64,000 nt of DNA. Origin: Maea johnstoni (lineage: Eukaryota; Annelida; Polychaeta; Spionida; Magelonidae). Made by a program: the position numbers and the translations under genes. This document shows, in pieces, positions 32,407 to 44,340 of the stretch (position 1 is the first letter of the stretch; the number at the start of each line of letters is the position of its first letter). The notes under the pieces were generated by a model. It saw only the letters and a list, made by a program, of their open reading frames with translations. It was not told the DNA's origin and searched no databases. The stretch is from positions 34,771,673 to 34,835,672 of the forward strand of contig OZ012698.1 of assembly GCA_963942565.1 (NCBI GenBank), given 5' to 3'.

Positions 32407-34163
32407 TCGGGCTTTGACTGTTTTCCTGAAGTTCCATGTCAATTGTTGGAGAATACTGAAAGGAAATTCACTGTTAGTAAGACATAACATCATAGCTTGT
32501 GACACTGCTTGCTGAAATGGAGAAGGATGTTGATGTAATATTGTGATATTTCGCTTGGAACATCAGTCTATGAATTATAACAAACATATTCTTTAGACAT
32601 TAATGTTACAGTATGTTAATGTAAGTCAATACAATTTTCAATCTGTATATTAATCCAATTTTGGACTTGTATGAAAATGTTTTGTTCTTATAGATTATAC
32701 CTGTTGATGGTTGGTAGTTTTTTGTCTGATGTGAGGGAAGTCTGGACATGTTTTAATGTCCACATCCATACATTCATCGGTATCACTACTAGTGACCATT
32801 TCTTCTATGTCATTACCATTTTTCTCGAGAGTTTCATCAGGAACTGTCTGACTGTCATTTGTTCTACCTAGCCAAACTTTTACTAAAGCTTTTATGTCCT
32901 TAGCTAAAACTTTCAAACGAACACCATCACATATTATTTCCTCCTCTGCAGCCTTGTCCAAGTTCCAACTGGGTACAGCCATGTATTTTTTTTGTGTTAC
33001 CATAGCTTGTGTTTTGCCTTTCAGGGATTCACATGAAACTCTAAATTTGTTCCAGTCTCCAGTCACTTTTAAAATTTTTAGGCAAGAAAATTTGTCTATC
33101 TCATGTTGTAATCCATACAGACATTTAAAGCGGCTAGCTTTACTAGAAGCTTTGCATCAAATTGTTCCTTGATAATGCTATTTTTCTGTGTAGGGTGTGG
33201 TAATCTTATTTCAAAGAAAGTTTGATTTATTGGTAACAATGCATGCTTTATTTTGAAGTCTGTTCCAAAACATTTCTTTGCTAATTGTTATTCTTTGTTT
33301 TTTATTATTTGCTGTTTATTCTTTGCTTATTGCGTCATCATAGATGTTCTGCACACATACAGTGTCACCCCCTAGCTTGAAAAAAACAAAGGTTGACCCA
33401 GTTTTATAAAAAAGTGGCATGTTGATGTTCATAGCAAATTCACAAAAAGGGGATATCTATCACAGTCGTGACACACAAACAGTGGCGCCCCCTAGCTTGA
33501 AAATAACGGTTGACCCAGTTTTATAAAAACAAAAAAGTGGCATGTTAATGTTCATAGCAGCTTCAAAAAGGGATATCTATCACGGTTCTTTGACATTCTC
33601 TTGGCAAAAACATGTGCATCAGAAATAGACTCCCCCAAAATGGAAGCGATTCACGGGCCTCTTGTAATGCGTCCTCCCATATCAATTCCTCATAATTCTT
33701 CCTTGTTATTTTTTTGTCCAAACCTTTTATCTTTCCTCTTCTTATACTTGCCAAGTTCCTTTCCGATTTCCGTTCCAAGATTGGAAATAATTGCTTCCTT
33801 CCTAGATTTTTTCTTCATCAACAGTCCAATAGCCCTCTTTACTTGGCCTTTTCCAACATATTTTTTAATGGTTGAAAGGCTAGCAGTTTTATATTGACTA
33901 AGTGTTTGAGGAGCAGTAACAGTGATATTCCTTGATTTTTGGGGCGTTCTCTTCATCGGGGTAGACAGCACTCTTCTTTTTCCACGTTTGTTAAGTGCAG
34001 CACAATTGCTACAAAAAAAACATCTCCCACAAATTTTCCTGGTGTCAGATTAAGGGAAGCTATGGATTGTCTCCTATATCCTTTCTTTGTTTTCTTAAAT
34101 GGCGTGTCAGATTTCATGCAGAGCTCCATGGTTGTATTTGTGCGACCTGAAAGATATGTATAA
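32407..34163 (-). CDS. Probable N-terminal exons of the PHD-type gene (partly broken)
   Basis: Minus-strand coding blocks precede the eight-exon gene. About 34163-33960 follows an acceptor TCTTTCAG and encodes MELCMKSDTPFKKTKKGYRR, then in a shifted frame a Cys-rich CGRCFFCSNC. Bases 33971-33690 encode TPMKRTPQKSRN and KASLSTIKKYVGKGQVKRA, continuing in another frame as ELIWEDALQEARESLPFWGS. About 33130-32701 encodes KASRFKCLYGLQHEIDKFSC and TGDWNKFRVSCESLKGKTQ, ending at donor CAG|GTATAA. Bases 32459-32407 form a 53-bp exon bounded by TTTCAG and GTAAGT whose start phase fits 32701. The layout Cys cluster, TP-rich, KY-x-x-A matches the N-terminus I recall for this family. Two frame changes lie at A/T runs (near 34030 and 33705), so this copy is either decaying or carries homopolymer errors. 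No exon linking 32407 to 29205 in phase was identified. Confidence 0.5.
33354..33595. repeat. Two-copy tandem duplication of about 121 bp
   Basis: Both copies contain CCCCCTAGCTTGAAAA, GGTTGACCCAGTTTTATAAA and GGGATATCTATCAC in the same order. Probably intronic. Confidence 0.8.
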
Positions 34164-34352
34164 TGTTATTTGTAAGTATTTGCCTTACACGCATAGACAT
34201 AAATAATTGCCCACTTCATATTAAACACAACTTCAATTATTTTTCAAAGGTTTCGTGCAAAGTAATTGGACGAATTAACGAAATATATTTACAGACAAGG
34301 CAACATCATTGAAAAGAACATGGTTTTCAAATAATTAAATCCATGGTAAGTG

Positions 34353-34924
<572 letters not shown>

Positions 34925-35005
34925 ATATATATATATATATATATATAAATATATATGTATATATAGATATAAATACATACATATATAATACTATATATAT
35001 TCATA

Positions 35006-35060
<55 letters not shown>
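34925..35060. repeat. Interrupted (TA)n microsatellite
   Basis: TA units with GTATA, AAATA and TACATA interruptions follow the right end of the MITE. Confidence 0.9.
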
Positions 35061-35064
<4 letters not shown>

Positions 35065-36999
35065 CATATATAACTAATATTTTCATAAAAAAATTAAAGG
35101 CAAATGAAAAGAAAGGCTTAAAATTAGCAGAAATAGTGTGACATTGTACACAAAATGATTTAGAAAAAAAAAGATGAAAAAGTCCCAACCCCTCTACTCA
35201 TAAAGCCACGTTAAACCAAGTGTTCATTATTAGGGCAGCGGAGGAGGGGTAAGGAGTATATGGTTTCAGACATAGTTAGACTTGCTCACCAAGTCATTCA
35301 TGAACAATAGTGTAGTATATCAAAGTATGTGAAGTTTCATTTAGGAGTTAGCTCCCTTCATGTTATACACTGTTCTGAAGAAATCTGGCCTGTTCTTTAA
35401 ATATCATATTGTGTGCAAGCATCCTGAATCCTTCAAAATCAGTTATCATTTAAGTGACAATAAAAGAAATGTGTAGGGTTGAATATGGTTTTTTAAAACC
35501 TTTGATTTAGGAACTTATTTTAGTAAATCAATTTCGGAGGGTTATGTTTATAGTATAACTGGATCTTCAAACTGAATCTTTAATTTCTTTTAAAAAGTTG
35601 CAGATGTGAAGAGTGCATGTCGCATGTGATTGAGTCACATAGTACCCATAACTGAGCAAGGATTTGAACAAGTTCAATTACAAGAAACTTGGATAGTTAG
35701 TCACCAGTGTGAAGGGATCATTTCTAAAAATGATATGCCCTTATTTTTACCCACTTGTAATTGCTATCGAGCGCACAGACATTTATATTTTCTTCTACCT
35801 ACTTTTATATATGAGGCTTGAAGGGGTTATGAAGAGTGTTTTGAAAAAAATGAGTTAGATGCAGAATAGTAAGGCATACATGATATTATTTCAGTATGTC
35901 TATGCTATTCTGCAAGAAAAAGCCTTATTTTCGCAAAAAGAAGACTTTTTGCCTTGCCCGTAGCGCCGAAGGCAAAATGTGGTGTGACGTCACAAGGGGA
36001 ACCTAGGCGGCCGCGTCGTCCTCGCATCAATGCAATGCCATTAATGGCTACTGGGGAGCTTCGTCACTCTCCAGTGTTAGCAGCAGCAATTAGAAATCAC
36101 ACCTCAGTGAACATGAGGAAGAGGTCGTAGAGGTGCCTTACATGTGTAACATGTATACATAATTCGTCTTTTGCTGCGATAGAAATGTAAACAATGTGAA
36201 TCACTTAATGACAGCTACATTGTTTACCTCTATTATCGCTCAGTATCTATTGCTTAAACTTACCCGTCTAACTCCTTGAGAGTTAGTAGTCGGCTCATGC
36301 AACTTGTCGTTACTTGAAGATCGCACAAGTAGTTTAATACTAATTAGACTAAAATGTACCATGTTTTTCCATAATTTTTTGACTGTCTTCAACATGTTTC
36401 GTCGTCCATTTGTATATTAGATGACGAGAACATCAACATTTGTGTTTGCTATGGCATTTGCAGCAAACCGTATGAAGAATTATCAACACAACTATACAAT
36501 GCAAGCTGGGTACTTGATTAGCTTCAGTTGGGTGCAAGCTTCGAATCTGGGTAAGAGCTAGCTAGATGACTTAGGTACAAGCTAGCTAAAAAAAGTTATT
36601 TTTCAAGGACAACAAAATAAAACCAGACAACAAGTTAACCACAGGCATGAAATGGACTGTCATATATATTTCTTGTTCAAAAGTATATTATGATCCTTAA
36701 AATATGTGTAAGTCCTGCATGTAGCAAATATATTGGTAACCTGGAACCTTTTAATCATTTCCTTGATGTTGTTTCTCTGATTTTATTTCGAAATCTATGA
36801 CTAAAATATTTGGACATCTTGAGGTGAGATTTTCAGGGGTTAGGGGTATTCTGGATATAGGTAATGAATAAAAGTATGGAGCAAAAACAAGAAAGTGACC
36901 ATTTAAAATGCTTTTGACTCGGTGCCAGACACATGTTTATGTGATGAAATAACTAATTTTCAGTTTTTGTTTAGTTTTCATACGCTGTTTCAGAGATTT
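35061..36999. other. No gene seen; a GC-richer patch with a CRE octamer at 35950-36080
   Basis: Most of this stretch is AT-rich and non-coding. At 35950-36080 CpG density rises. The patch holds the CRE palindrome TGACGTCA (35985-35992) and GCGGCCGC, and could be a promoter for the minus-strand gene that starts near 34160 or for an unseen transcript. No TATA box or start was assigned. Confidence 0.35.
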
Positions 37000-37770
37000 G
37001 CACAACATTTAAACAATAAAGTTCTTTTTAAGATATATGAATTAATTGGGCCTATTATTATGTACCATATACTTGGTACTAGGTGCCCCTTTGAAAATTT
37101 CCAGATACAATACAATATTGATATTCCCTTAAGGGTACAACATACATGTATCTCAAATTCTCAATGATATTTTTAACAAAAATATTTACTGTCTACCTCC
37201 CAGCAGTCCTAGGGACCTAGTTTTAGCTTAGATGAAGAAAAGAATGGATATGTAGCGTGAGAGCAATAACTTAATGCGCTATAGTGAAGAGCTGGAGTCA
37301 TGTCAGGAGTCACAGATCTGGCATCAGCGCGAGGTCACGTGGGAACAAGAACCAATCAGGGCCCTCATGTAGATTACAGAGCACCAATTATGGGCTATTG
37401 GTTGACAGTGGTTGAGGCTAGCTTGTTCAGATTTACCGACTGGTTTCGAATCCAATTGTTTGATCATCTGAGGTTTTACTAAATTTTGCGCTGTCAATTT
37501 CAAAACTTCAAAAAGTCTGCAAGTTTAAGTAGCAAACAGCTTTTTTGCAGACACGTTATTATTATGTACCATATACTAGGAATTGGCCCCTTTGAATATT
37601 TCCTGATACAATACAATATTGATATTTACTTAAGAATCTTAACAAAATTATTTACTGCCTGCCTCCCAGCAGTCCTTGTGTTGGTAAAATTTGTGCGGTC
37701 AACTTCAACAAGTTTGGTAATAAGTAGCAGACTGCTTTTTTGCAGAGACATTATCATATTTAGTGTAAGT
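37000..37770. repeat. Diverged repeated block with GTACCATATACT
   Basis: TATTATTATGTACCATATAC followed by CCCCTTTGAA and GATACAATACAATATTGATAT occurs at about 37055-37125 and again at 37557-37625. CTCCCAGCAGTCCT occurs near 37198 and 37665, and GCTTTTTTGCAGA near 37540 and 37735. This suggests two to three diverged copies. The ORFs at 36922 and 37486 overlap these copies and are probably not genes. Confidence 0.55.
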
Positions 37771-39170
37771 ATGTTAATTGGGAAGCATCATCAGACAAGA
37801 AATAAAACTACACAAGTTTACAAATTAAAATTTAGTAATTTACCCATCAAAACATGTTCATACATGACTAAAATAACTAATTTTCTAATGAAATCAGGTG
37901 CCAAATGGTGATTTTGCTCATCTTCACAATTTTCATTCTGCTAGATCTCTTCTTGCTGTAGGAACAAGTCCTGATTATTTTGGGTGGTTCCTCCTCGTCC
38001 TTCACTATGATAGGGTACATATTCCCCATCCTTATGAAATAGTTGAATTAACAAAAAGATACATTTAAGAAGTTAAATGGGGAATCTTGAAAATGCTTTT
38101 AATATTTGGATTAAAATCTTGGTGTTTGGACTGACCATCATGGGAATTAAGTTCTATTAAACTCAAAATACTACCCCTTACTATTACACACTGTATTGCA
38201 TGATGTCATGTAAATATTAAAACATTATAAAAGCTTTAAGCCTAGACATATTTGAAGGAAATTTGTATTAGATATTTGCAGATATTTTGTTTATATATAT
38301 TCATATGTAGTACAAGGTGAAAGAGATAAAAGGAAATTTATTTCTTCATCTAGAAAATCTCATATGGCCAGAGAGCTGATTGGTTTAATGCATTGCAATG
38401 GATGGATTGCTTTATCCACTGCCTTGATTTGAATCCTAGTTATGGCACATTAGAAAATTGTCAGTGAGTTTGAGTTCAATGGTAGATTTACCCAGTTCAT
38501 CCATTTTCTTTACCATCTATTACTTGCTAATAAGCTTCGATATGACTGAAAAATGAATCGATAAAATTACAAATTCTCTATTCTCACCTTAGCTACAGCT
38601 TCGATAAACAAACAGAGGAATAGGAAACCATCCATATCTTGCTGCGTGAACTGCGGTGCAGTTTATAGTAGGGAACCAAATAATAAACCCTGCTTGCAGC
38701 CGACATGAATGCCCAATTACTTCAGCCAGGTTCTTAACCCTTCCAATGCTGAGGCTACTTTCACCAAAAGCACAAGACTGTGCTTCTTTGCAATTTGCAC
38801 CGGTTCTTTGAATTTTCTCAAGGGAATATATTTTTATTTCAATGTTTTTTACAATAAATATCAATGGTTTTTGGAAAGATTTAGGTGAATTTTAGTATTT
38901 TATAGTGAAAAAAAAATTTTTTCGAAGTTTATTTTCGTTTTTAATGTGTTTTTCTATTTTTACAGTGCAATACATTCATTTCAAAGGGTTTCTTGTTTTT
39001 CATTGCTTTTATATAATTTCCATGTTAAGTTTTTTAATTTTGTCCATAAAGGGGCCTCGAGCTTATAGTTGTGGGCAAAATGATGCATTGAAGATAGCGA
39101 ATGGGTTTTTGCAAAAGGATAACCAAAACATGAGAAATCAAGTAGCATAATTAGAGCAGCGCCTGGATAA
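37771..39170. other. No gene seen; a possible MITE end near 38735
   Basis: AT-rich sequence. TTAACCCTTCCAATGCTGAGG near 38737 matches, reversed, the end of a block near 57990-58018 (CCTCAGCATTGGCAGGGTTAA). These are likely ends of one TTAA-type MITE family. Confidence 0.35.
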
Positions 39171-39796
39171 TAGTAGTATATGAAAAGACGTCTAGAGAAA
39201 GTAGAAGAAAGAACAAAAGGATTTCCAGAAATGGTGGATAACATGAGAAAATTAGAAGAGAGAATACATGGTATAGAAAGTCACATGAGTGAGAAGAAAG
39301 ATAGTGAGAAAAGAGATCGCCCAAGAGAGGCCAAGAGGTAGGTGAGAAAAGGAAGATGGAAGATATGGAGAAGAGAATGAGAATGATAGGTGCCAGGAGG
39401 CTGAAGAGAAAGGTAAGTTGTTGGAAGAAGATAAGGATAGCGATAGCAATGATAGAATAGTCCAAGCTGTCAGGAGCACAGAGAGTTCAATCACGTTTTG
39501 CTATGATATCATAAATGTGCACAGAAGAAGTGATAGAAGTCGAAGGACAGAAGAAAAGGGGCGCAGATCAGGACCAAGATCAGGCAAAGAAAAAGGCATG
39601 TAGAGAAAAGAGGATTCTTGTGGTAGGTTATTCTATGGTAAGAGATATAGAGAAGGGGTTAGGCGAATTATAGGAAATGAGGTTAATGTTAAAGTAGTGT
39701 CATCATCAGGGGCAAATATTTGGTACCTAGATAAACACCTGAAGAAGTATAAGAAGACAGTATTCGGAGAGGAGGAGATAGATGGCATAGTAATAC

Positions 39797-39816
39797 TGGG
39801 GGGGGGGGGGGGGGGG
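39797..39816. repeat. Poly-G run inside the LINE
   Basis: About 18 consecutive G replace part of the SGNH block encoding GGTN-like residues. This may be a genuine expansion or an assembly artefact. Confidence 0.85.
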
Positions 39817-40839
39817 ACGAATCATGTAGAAAGAGGGACTGGCAGGATAATGCTGGCATCGTGAGAGGAGCGGTGGAAGATTTATTGATGGGGATAGACA
39901 AATGGAAAGGAATGGAGAAGTGCGCATGGTCAGTAATTCTTCCCCGGGAGGACATGCTTAGCACAGAACTGATGGCAGGTAATCAGAGGATCAAGGCCAT
40001 CAATGCTGAGATTGCTTGGGTTGTTAGAAAGGGAGGTGGTACTTTCATTAGCAACTAGGGTGATTACCTTCATGAGGGAAGGATCCGCCAGGGCCTCCTT
40101 AGAGATGGGGTACAGAAAGCAGGGTGGCGCTAGTGAAAGGAATTGGGAGGGGCATAGATGCCATGCTACATGAGTCGGCCAAGAATCAGGGAAACTAGTG
40201 TGGGGGACGATTTCAAGGTGAAGTTTTCACGAGCAGGACCAGAAGAACATGCAGGGGTCCTAGAAAACGTTAGAAAAAAATTAGTAAGAAAGCAGTGTCT
40301 GGGACAAGAGTTGCACACATCAATGCCAGGGGGGAGAGAAATAAGGAGTAATGGGGTATAAAAGGCTTGGCAAGGCCAGGCGTATGACAGAGAGATAATG
40401 GGACAGGGTTGCAATATATGTAAGGAAGGAGATGAGCACAAGAGTAGTGAGCTAGGGAAAGGAAGTACATGAGGCCTGGTCTGAAGAAGCGATATGGGCA
40501 GAAATTGAATGGGTTGTGGTAGATACCTTATTCAAAAACAGGTCTCAAAGGATTGATATTTTTAATGATGACACACAAAAACTCACTATTCAGCCAATAG
40601 ACTGTCCCATAAAGGTAATGTAGGACAAATCTATGAAGAGATTTATCACTAAAAGCAAAATATCATTAATGTTTTGATTTATGCACCAGGGTGGGGACAC
40701 TTTCTTCAATGCATGGCAAATATTGCCAAAATAGCACACATACCTCAAAATTACTCACATTTCTAAAATGATTTGCAACTATTGACTAAGAAATTAAGTT
40801 AAATCATACTAGTGTCAATAAGAATCAGTTTCAACTAGA

Positions 40840-42403
40840 GTGGCGCAGGCGTTAGTTTTAGCCCCGGGGTAGGATTACCTACTATGACGTGGACCCCTCA
40901 AACTGCCAAAATAGCATAAAAACCACAAAATTACCCACATTTATAAAATAAATTGCCACTATTGACTAGGAAATTATGTTCAACCATACTAATGCCAATG
41001 AAAATCAATTTTAACTAGGGTGGCGCAGGCGTTAGTTTTTGCCCCGGGGTGGGGTTACCTACTATGATGTGGACCCCTCAAACTGCCAAAATAGCATGAA
41101 AACCTCAAAATTACCCACATTTATAAAATGAATTGCCACTATTGACTATTCTGTTCAACCAATGAAAGTCAATTTTAACTAGGGTGGCGCAGGCGTTAGT
41201 TTTAGCCCCGGGGTGGGGTTACCTACTATGATGTGGACCCCTCAAACTGCCAAAATAGCATAAAAACCTCAAAATTACCCACATTTATAAAATGAATTGC
41301 CACTATTGACTAGGAAATTATGTTCAACCATACTAATGCCAATAAAAATCCACTTTAACTAGGGTGGCGCAGGCGTTAGTTTGAGCCCCGGGGTGGGGGT
41401 ACCTACTAGGGCGTGGACCCTTAATACTGCCAAAATAGCTAAAAAAAACTCAAAATTACCCACATTTATAAAATGAATTGCCACTATTGACTAGGAAATT
41501 ATGTTCAACCATACTAATGCCAATGAAAATCCACTTTAACTAGGGTGGCGCAGGCGTTAGTTTTAGCCCCGGGGTGGGGTTACCTACTATGATGTGGACC
41601 CCTCAAACTGCCAAAATAGCATGAAAACCTCAAAATTACCCACATTTATGAAATGAATTACCACTATTGACTATGAAATTATGTTCAACCATACTAGTGT
41701 CAATGAAAATCAATTTTAACTAGGGTGGCGCAGGCGTTAGTTTTAGCCCCGGGGTGGGGTTACCTACTATGATGTGGACCCCTCAAACTGCCAAAATAGC
41801 ATAAAAACCTCAAAATTACCCACATTTATAAAATGAATTGCCACTATTGACTATGAAATTATGTTCAACCATACTAATGCCAATAAAAATCAATTTCAAC
41901 TAGGGTGGCGCAGGCATTAGTTTGAGCCCCGGGAAAGGGGTACCTACTAGGGCGTGGATCCTTAATACTGCCAAAATAGCATAAAAACCTCAAAATTACC
42001 CACATTTATAAAATGAATTGCCACTATTGACTAGGAAATTATGTTCAACCATACTAATGCCAATAAAAATCAATTTTAATTAGGGTGGCGCAGGCGTTAG
42101 TTTTTGCCCCGGGGTGGGGGTACCTACTATGATGTGGACCCCTCAAACTGCCAAAATAGCATGAAAGCCTCAAAATTACCCACATTTATAAAATGAATTG
42201 CCACTATTGACTAGGAAATTATGTTCAACCATACTAATGCCAATAAAAATTCACTTTAACTAGGGTGGCGCAGGCGTTAGTTTGAGCACCGGGGTGGGGG
42301 TACCTACTATGATGTGGACCCTTAATACTGCCAAAATAGCATAAAAACCTCAAAATTACCCACATTTTAAAAATGATTTGCCACTATTGACTAGGAAATT
42401 ACT
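40840..42403. repeat. 180-bp tandem array, left arm
   Basis: Nine units with a period of 180 bp (one of 164 and one of 181). A more diverged partial unit precedes them back to about 40700. Units alternate between variants such as GTTAGTTTTAGCCCCGG and GTTAGTTTGAGCCCCGG. Confidence 0.9.
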
Positions 42404-43366
42404 GGAATTGTTCGATGAAACACCACGATTTGTAGACCTTGATGCATTTGGGGCGGTGTTGTTCTTGTTAACCACTAAGCCGTTCCTCACCATTATTGAA
42501 TCATCAGCCATTGCACGCACGAGAGTTTTAAGATTCTTCTCAGCCCTCCGATCAGCCCTGGATTTATCGTTGTTGATATATACGTTAGGATATCTCAAGG
42601 ATCTTGCAAGTTTGTATTTATTTGCCATGACACTGCTTTTTTCCTCCAAATTGATGCAGGTTGCCACCACAACCCCCGGGTACTTTTTTGATCTAGTTGG
42701 CATCCGTTTTGCAGTGGCTATTTTGGTATCAGGTAAACCCAGGTCCTGAGACAATATATCTTCAACTTTTTCTTTCACAAGTTCATTTTCTGAGAAAGGT
42801 AAGTTCATCACAACAAAATTATTTTCCAGGTCAGCAGGGGGCGAAAGATGGCGAGAAATGTCAGGCAGGTCAGCTTTTTTAACTGCATCGGCATAGCTAA
42901 CCTTTAAAACATCCACTTCTGACTCTAAGCGGTGGATATCACCTTTTAGTTTGGTTTTTACGTCACATACCTCCTTTGAGAAAGATGTTTTGATATCACT
43001 GATTAAAGAGTCAATTCGATGGTTTACACTTTTTTCCAGTTCTGACATACTTTTTTCAACAGCTGTAAAACGAGAAATAAAGTCCCTGTTCATATTGCCG
43101 ATGGCCTCCAGAATCTGAACACTCAAATTCTCCTGACCTGGGAGTGACTGTTGGGGAGCCTCACTTGGCTGCTTTTGCACAGCTTGCTGTCTGTTTGTGT
43201 TCATTTTCTTAAGTGCTGTCAGAGGCACTCCAGTACTGTGTGCTCGTTTTCTCGAACCAGGATTCAGGCCGAAAATTGCTGTAAAGTTTGCTTCACGAGT
43301 TGCCTGACTATGCGTTTGGAACACATCTGCATGTTCCATATCCCTGGCTTGAACGTTAGAGGCCAT
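42356..43366 (-). CDS. ORF1p-like coiled-coil protein inside the foldback element
   Basis: An uninterrupted 336-codon ORF. Residues 1-80 are Gln/Ser-rich. Residues about 85-160 are heptad-like (ILEAIGNMNRDFISRFTAVE, SMSELEKSVNHRIDSLISDI, SEVDVLKVSYADAV), suggesting a coiled coil. Residues about 180-300 (NNFVVMNLPFSENELVKEKV, YPGVVVATCINLEEKSSVM, NVYINNDKSRADRRAEKNLK, LVRAMADDSIMVRNGLVV) resemble the RRM plus C-terminal domain of LINE ORF1 proteins, which bind RNA as trimers. The last 16 or so codons (42356-42403) are read from the 180-bp array, so the original C-terminus may differ. No RT or transposase accompanies it. It may be captured cargo or a gene that serves the element; the function is not known. 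Confidence 0.65.
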   Translation of the reverse strand: MASNVQARDMEHADVFQTHSQATREANFTAIFGLNPGSRKRAHSTGVPLTALKKMNTNRQQAVQKQPSEAPQQSLPGQENLSVQILEAIGNMNRDFISRFTAVEKSMSELEKSVNHRIDSLISDIKTSFSKEVCDVKTKLKGDIHRLESEVDVLKVSYADAVKKADLPDISRHLSPPADLENNFVVMNLPFSENELVKEKVEDILSQDLGLPDTKIATAKRMPTRSKKYPGVVVATCINLEEKSSVMANKYKLARSLRYPNVYINNDKSRADRRAEKNLKTLVRAMADDSIMVRNGLVVNKNNTAPNASRSTNRGVSSNNSSNFLVNSGKSFLKCG

Positions 43367-43619
43367 GAGGAAAACAACCGAGTAGATGCGTGATTGAGCG
43401 GTAATTCAGATCTTGCAGTATCACGTCGACAATTCCTTTCAAAATTACGTTTTAGTCAGTTTATTTTAAGAATGTTTTTAAGCTGCAGTGATGCCTTGCA
43501 CCGCCACCACTATAAACTGGCCTTCAATAGACGTGTAAATCCGATGTAACGAATCCAAACTTTGAAAATTACCGCCCGTACTCGCTCGCCGTTCTGCTGC
43601 TTTCAACCAGGTCACGTGC

Positions 43620-44340
43620 TATGCTAGGTACCCCCACCCCGGTGCTCAAACTAACGCCTGCGCCACACTAGTTAAAGTGGATTTTTATTGGCATTAGTAT
43701 GGTTGAACATAATTTCCTAGTCAATAGTGGCAATTTATTTTATAAATGTGGGTAATTTTGAGGTTTTTATGCTATTTTGGCAGTTTGAGGGGTCCACGTC
43801 ATAGTAGGTAACCCCACCCCGGGGCTAAAACTTATGCCTGCGCCACTCTAGTAAAAATTGATTTTTATTGACACTAGTATGGTTGAACATAATTTCATAG
43901 GCAATAGTGGCAATTCATTTTATAAATGTGGGAAATTTTGAGGTTTTTATGCTATTTTGGCAGTATTAAGGGTCCACGCCCTAGTAGGTACCCCCACCCC
44001 GGGGCTAAAACTATTGCCTGCGCCACTCTAGTTAAAATGGATTTTTATTGGCATTAGTATGGTTGAACATAATTTCATAGTCAATAGTGGCAATTCATTT
44101 TATAAATGTGGGTAATTTTGAGGTTTTTATGCTATTTTGGCAGTTTGAGGGGTTCACGTCATAGTAGGTAATCCCACCCCGGGGCTAAAACTAACGCCTG
44201 CGCCACTCTAGTTGAAACTGATTCTTATTGACACTAGTATGATTGAACTTAATTTCCTAGTCAATAGTTGCAAATCATTTTAGAAATGTGACTAATTTTG
44301 AGGTATTTGTGCTATTTTGGCAGTATTTGCCATGCATTGA
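43620..44340. repeat. 180-bp tandem array, right arm
   Basis: Four units in the orientation opposite to the left array, spaced exactly 180 bp. The outermost unit carries the same variants as the outermost left unit, as expected of paired arms. Confidence 0.9.

Noticed and set aside
37430-37460. GGTTTCGAATCC as a tRNA or SINE B box
   Set aside because: No A box at the right distance and no cloverleaf.
42378-42749. 123-codon plus-strand ORF
   Set aside because: Antisense shadow of the ORF1p-like gene.
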